Shown piece after piece: positions 61,668-64,000 of a stretch of DNA of 64,000 nt. Below the pieces are notes generated by a model. It did not search any database. It was given only the letters and a program-made list of their open reading frames with translations, and was not told the origin of the DNA. A program made the position numbers and the translations under genes. This stretch comes from Edwardsiella anguillarum. Lineage in GTDB: Bacteria; Pseudomonadota; Gammaproteobacteria; Enterobacterales; Enterobacteriaceae. Location: assembly GCF_008801815.1 (NCBI RefSeq), contig NZ_VZOX01000005.1, one strand, 5' to 3'. Every line of letters starts with the position of its first letter. Position 1 is the stretch's first letter.

Positions 61668-62236
61668 AAAGTTGCTGCAGCTCAATACCAATACGCGGAC
61701 GTCTTCAAACCGGTATTCCTATTCAACGGACCTCTGCTCCTGATAAGGCGTTTGCGATGGCGATGCCTGTGACGCCGGGATGTTCTCAGTGAAAACAAGC
61801 ACCGCTTCAAGATCCTTCAGGATGTCATCACGCGCCATTCAGGTTCTCGCAAGGCTGCACGAGAGTCTCGGTAAGAGACTCGATATTACCCGAGCCAGTC
61901 ATTGCCGCTGGCTACTGCTGTTCTATCAGCCGAATGCTAGTGTCAGCCTGAACCACCTGGCGTAAGCATCCTTCGGCCCCAAGATGTCAGATCTGGGCAG
62001 GCATAAGAAAAGCGAATGCAAATTCACGGTATGCTCCTTGGTAAGCAATCCGTCAGGTATCTCATGATTCAGTCCGGCTCAGGGTAACACTCAGACGGCA
62101 TGAAGACGCCGAGTTAATCCACTGAAATATATCGAGGCCGGCACGGTGAAAAGATCGCAGGCTAGCTTATAGCCCGGCAGCGCTTCCCTACTCCCGCGGT
62201 TCACCTTATACGCTCGCACTCATCGGCAATTGCGCG

Positions 62237-62351
62237 ACGCCGATAAAATAAGTGCCGCGAGCCTGGCTCTCGATGACCACGCTAACCCGGACTTCGCAAT
62301 TCGCCCTCGCTGAGTGATGTAATGCGATACCTCAGACTATTTTATCGGCGT
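62237..62351. repeat. 115-bp MITE-like element with 14-bp inverted ends
   Basis: ACGCCGATAAAATA at 62237-62250 and its exact reverse complement at 62338-62351 face each other. The similarity extends outward imperfectly (GGCAA ... TTGCC). No obvious target duplication was seen. Confidence 0.45.
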
Positions 62352-62595
62352 TATTTGCCATAGCGTTGGCGATACGCTCACTACGCGGTCAAATTGCCGT
62401 AAAATTCGCCATACCGCCTCGCTAAAAATGGTGTCGCTGCGTGAAATCTGGAATGGAAACAGGGATAAACCCCTGCTCATTTCGCCTAGCGCATCCTAAA
62501 CTTTGAACAGAGAAGGTCAAAGAACAGTCTTAACGTACCATAATTTTCGATATCCAAATTGCCCCCTAAAACTCATCTCCTGATGATTCGTCGTA

Positions 62596-62640
62596 TTGAC
62601 AACGCTATCAACTAGAAATAACATATGAACACATATTCAT
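62596..62640 (+). promoter_or_regulatory. Promoter and ArsR/SmtB-type operator of the metal-efflux operon
   Basis: TTGACA (62596-62601), a 17-base spacer and TAACAT (62619-62624) form a strong promoter. The inverted repeat ATGAAC-ACAT-ATTCAT (62625-62640) directly follows the -10, where SmtB/CzrA-type repressors bind and leave on metal binding. The site overlaps the expected transcription start, so the mRNA leader is very short. Confidence 0.8.
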
Positions 62641-62652
62641 GTGTTGGTATTA

Positions 62653-62964
62653 ATGATGTTAACTATCGCAGAAGGCACCGTCGCTGAGCTGGCAGATATT
62701 TTCCGTCTCTTGGGGGATACCACCCGGCTACGCATTACGCTCTGCTGTCGAGCGCATCCGATTGCCGTCGGTGATATTGCCGCTTCGCTGGATATCAGCC
62801 CATCGCTGGTTAGCCACCATCTGCGCCTTCTCCGCGCCGCCCGGATAGTGACGGCCGATCGCCAGGGTAAACAGGTGTTCTACTTCGTGTCGGACTCACA
62901 TATTTCCCGGATGGTGGCCAGCATGCTGGAGCATCTGGATGAGCCGCGCCTGGATCTCGACTGA
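62653..62964 (+). CDS. ArsR/SmtB-family metal-sensing repressor
   Basis: 103 residues from ATG 62653 (GTG 62641 possible; neither has a good SD and the leader is short). The winged HTH covers IAVGDIAASLDISPSLVSHHLRLLRAARIV. The alpha-5 metal site of SmtB/CzrA is complete: Asp81, His83, His94, Glu97 (DSHISRMVASMLEHLDE), with the H-to-H spacing of 11 as in SmtB, which points to Zn, Co or Ni sensing. It lies 53 bp before the CDF exporter, under one promoter. Confidence 0.88.
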   Translation: MMLTIAEGTVAELADIFRLLGDTTRLRITLCCRAHPIAVGDIAASLDISPSLVSHHLRLLRAARIVTADRQGKQVFYFVSDSHISRMVASMLEHLDEPRLDLD

Positions 62965-62986
62965 GGACGCGCGGCCTCGCCCTCTT

Positions 62987-63033
62987 CTCTCTTTCGCCAA
63001 TCCAGGAGCTTTATGCCATGAGTCAACCGCAGC
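62987..63033. repeat. Source copy of the 47-bp repeat at the CDF exporter start
   Basis: This segment includes the SD AGGAG, the start codon and the next five codons of the exporter. Its exact reverse complement is at 32744-32790, 30 kb away. Confidence 0.9.
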
Positions 63034-63947
63034 ACATGCCGTTTTCCCGGGGCCCCAGCGTGGATCAGAGCCGTGAGGCGGCCAGTAAACGCAGCACCTG
63101 GATCAGCGTGGTCGTCAATATCGCTCTGACGGTGTTTCAGATCGTCGCCGGCGTTTTCTCCGGCTCTCAGGGGCTGATCGCCGACGGTCTCCATTCGTTA
63201 TCCGACTTGGCGGCGGACTTTGTCGTCCTCTGCGCCGTTCAGCGTAGTCAGCGGGCCCCGGATGTGCATCATCACTATGGACATCGGCGCTACGAGAATG
63301 CGGCCTCGTTGATCCTGGGAGGACTCCTGCTGGCCGTCGGTATTGGGATGATCGTTTCAGCCATCAATAAGCTCAGCGATCCGGCGGCCATCCCCCGCGT
63401 GCACTACGTCGCGCTAGGTGTGGCGGTTGTTGCACTGCTGGCGAAAGAGATACTCTTTCGCTACATGCTCGCCGTTGCCCACCGGGTTGGTTCTGGGATG
63501 CTGGTCGCCAACGCCTGGCATGCCCGTTCGGACGCGGCCTCATCGTTGGTTGTCGCCATCGGGATCGCTGGAAATCTGCTGGGGTTCGGATTACTCGATC
63601 CCATCGCTGCGCTGATCGTCGGGGTAATCGTGAGCCGTATGGGGTGGCGCTTTAGCGCGGATGCGCTGCATGATTTAACCGATCGGGCCGCCGACGCGGA
63701 GCAGAACGATGCCATCCGACGGGCCATTTTATCTACCCCCGGGGTCATCGGACTGCATGCGCTGAAAACCCGCAAAAGCGGCGATCTGATCCTGGTCGAT
63801 GTCCATCTGGAAATCGATGGCCGGATTAGCATCACCGCAGGACATCATATCGCCAGCGAGGCGGAGCGCAGGGTTATGGCAGAACATCCGGTACTGTGTC
63901 TGATGACGCACGTCGACCCTGTCGTCTGCGTAAACGCCAACGGCTAA
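63018..63947 (+). CDS. Cation diffusion facilitator (CDF) metal exporter
   Basis: 309 residues, with six transmembrane helices (about 28-215) and a C-terminal metal-binding domain. Site-A residues appear in GLIADGLHSLSDLAADF (Asp-x3-Asp type) and NAWHARSDAASS (His-x3-Asp). A His-rich loop HHHYGHRRYEN follows helix 2. It exports divalent metal such as Zn, Co or Fe in exchange for protons; the metal cannot be set from sequence alone. It is expressed with the SmtB-type repressor. Confidence 0.92.
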   Translation: MSQPQHMPFSRGPSVDQSREAASKRSTWISVVVNIALTVFQIVAGVFSGSQGLIADGLHSLSDLAADFVVLCAVQRSQRAPDVHHHYGHRRYENAASLILGGLLLAVGIGMIVSAINKLSDPAAIPRVHYVALGVAVVALLAKEILFRYMLAVAHRVGSGMLVANAWHARSDAASSLVVAIGIAGNLLGFGLLDPIAALIVGVIVSRMGWRFSADALHDLTDRAADAEQNDAIRRAILSTPGVIGLHALKTRKSGDLILVDVHLEIDGRISITAGHHIASEAERRVMAEHPVLCLMTHVDPVVCVNANG

Positions 63948-64000
63948 GATGAGTGACACAACGAAAAGCCCCTCTCTTCCATTACAGCCATCGAGGATCT

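Larger units (their letters stand above)
60971..62640. other. Noncoding dif region (about 1.7 kb)
   Basis: Short frames on both strands show no recognisable protein and no convincing SD. It holds the lipoprotein terminator (61010), dif (61640) and a 115-bp element with inverted ends (62237). A GCCGCAGCGATA motif occurs twice near 61437 and 61498. It may contain decayed genes that cannot be identified by eye. Confidence 0.7.

Noticed and set aside
61019..61691. Minus-strand frames of 120 and 150 codons in the dif region
   Set aside because: They overlap each other and the dif site, have Arg/Pro/Ala-rich composition and lack an SD.

Overview
The window is chromosomal DNA from a high-GC member of the Enterobacterales. 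Gene order, start sites and small RNAs match the Escherichia coli replication-terminus region closely. The asrABC sulfite reductase, a DUF406 gene beside an AraC-type gene, and a YopJ-type effector suggest an Edwardsiella-like (Hafniaceae) genome; the genus is an inference. Four kinds of sequence signal show that this is the chromosome terminus: a dif site at 61640-61667, a Tus-binding Ter site at 32654-32668, three matS sites (2446, 30495, 51833), and eleven KOPS motifs all on the + strand left of dif with none found by eye on the other strand.

Layout. 1-6.4 kb: hutW (Fur box), aroH (TrpR operator), ppsR and ppsA (Cra site). 6.5-6.6 kb: RprA small RNA. 6.9-14.5 kb: ydiK, the overlapping ydiJ-menI-zntB genes, FnrS small RNA with a class II FNR site, ttcA and a DoxX-like gene. 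14.6-20.5 kb: two large iron-sulfur flavin/pyruvate enzymes, aegA and nifJ. 20.7-31.5 kb: an SMR exporter, an MgtC-like protein, ydbJ, hslJ, an unknown small gene, ldhA, ydbH-ynbE-ydbL and hrpA. 31.6-35.6 kb: ydgD and ydgU, then an AT-rich foreign patch with an intact YopJ-type acetyltransferase, a serine recombinase and a broken MmcQ/YjbR gene. 35.6-46.2 kb: agp, a GNAT enzyme, an M32 carboxypeptidase, rstB-rstA-folM, an unknown gene, ydgI and ydgH. 46.8-54.2 kb: pntAB, uspE, fnr and rlhA. 54.5-60.9 kb: asrABC, a DUF406 gene, an AraC-type regulator, a chemoreceptor with a sigma-28 promoter, and an Slp-type lipoprotein. 61.0-62.6 kb: a noncoding stretch holding dif. 62.6-63.9 kb: a metal-sensing ArsR/SmtB repressor with a cation-diffusion exporter.

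Theme. Much of the window serves anaerobic life: FNR and its RNA FnrS, NifJ, AegA, AsrABC, LdhA and the oxygen-independent haem enzyme HutW. A second theme is envelope and stress biology: RprA, RstAB, YdbH-YnbE, UspE, HslJ, ZntB and the ArsR-CDF pair. Breaks from E. coli synteny fall at three places: asr is missing ahead of ydgU, tus is missing after rstB, and ogt is missing beside fnr.
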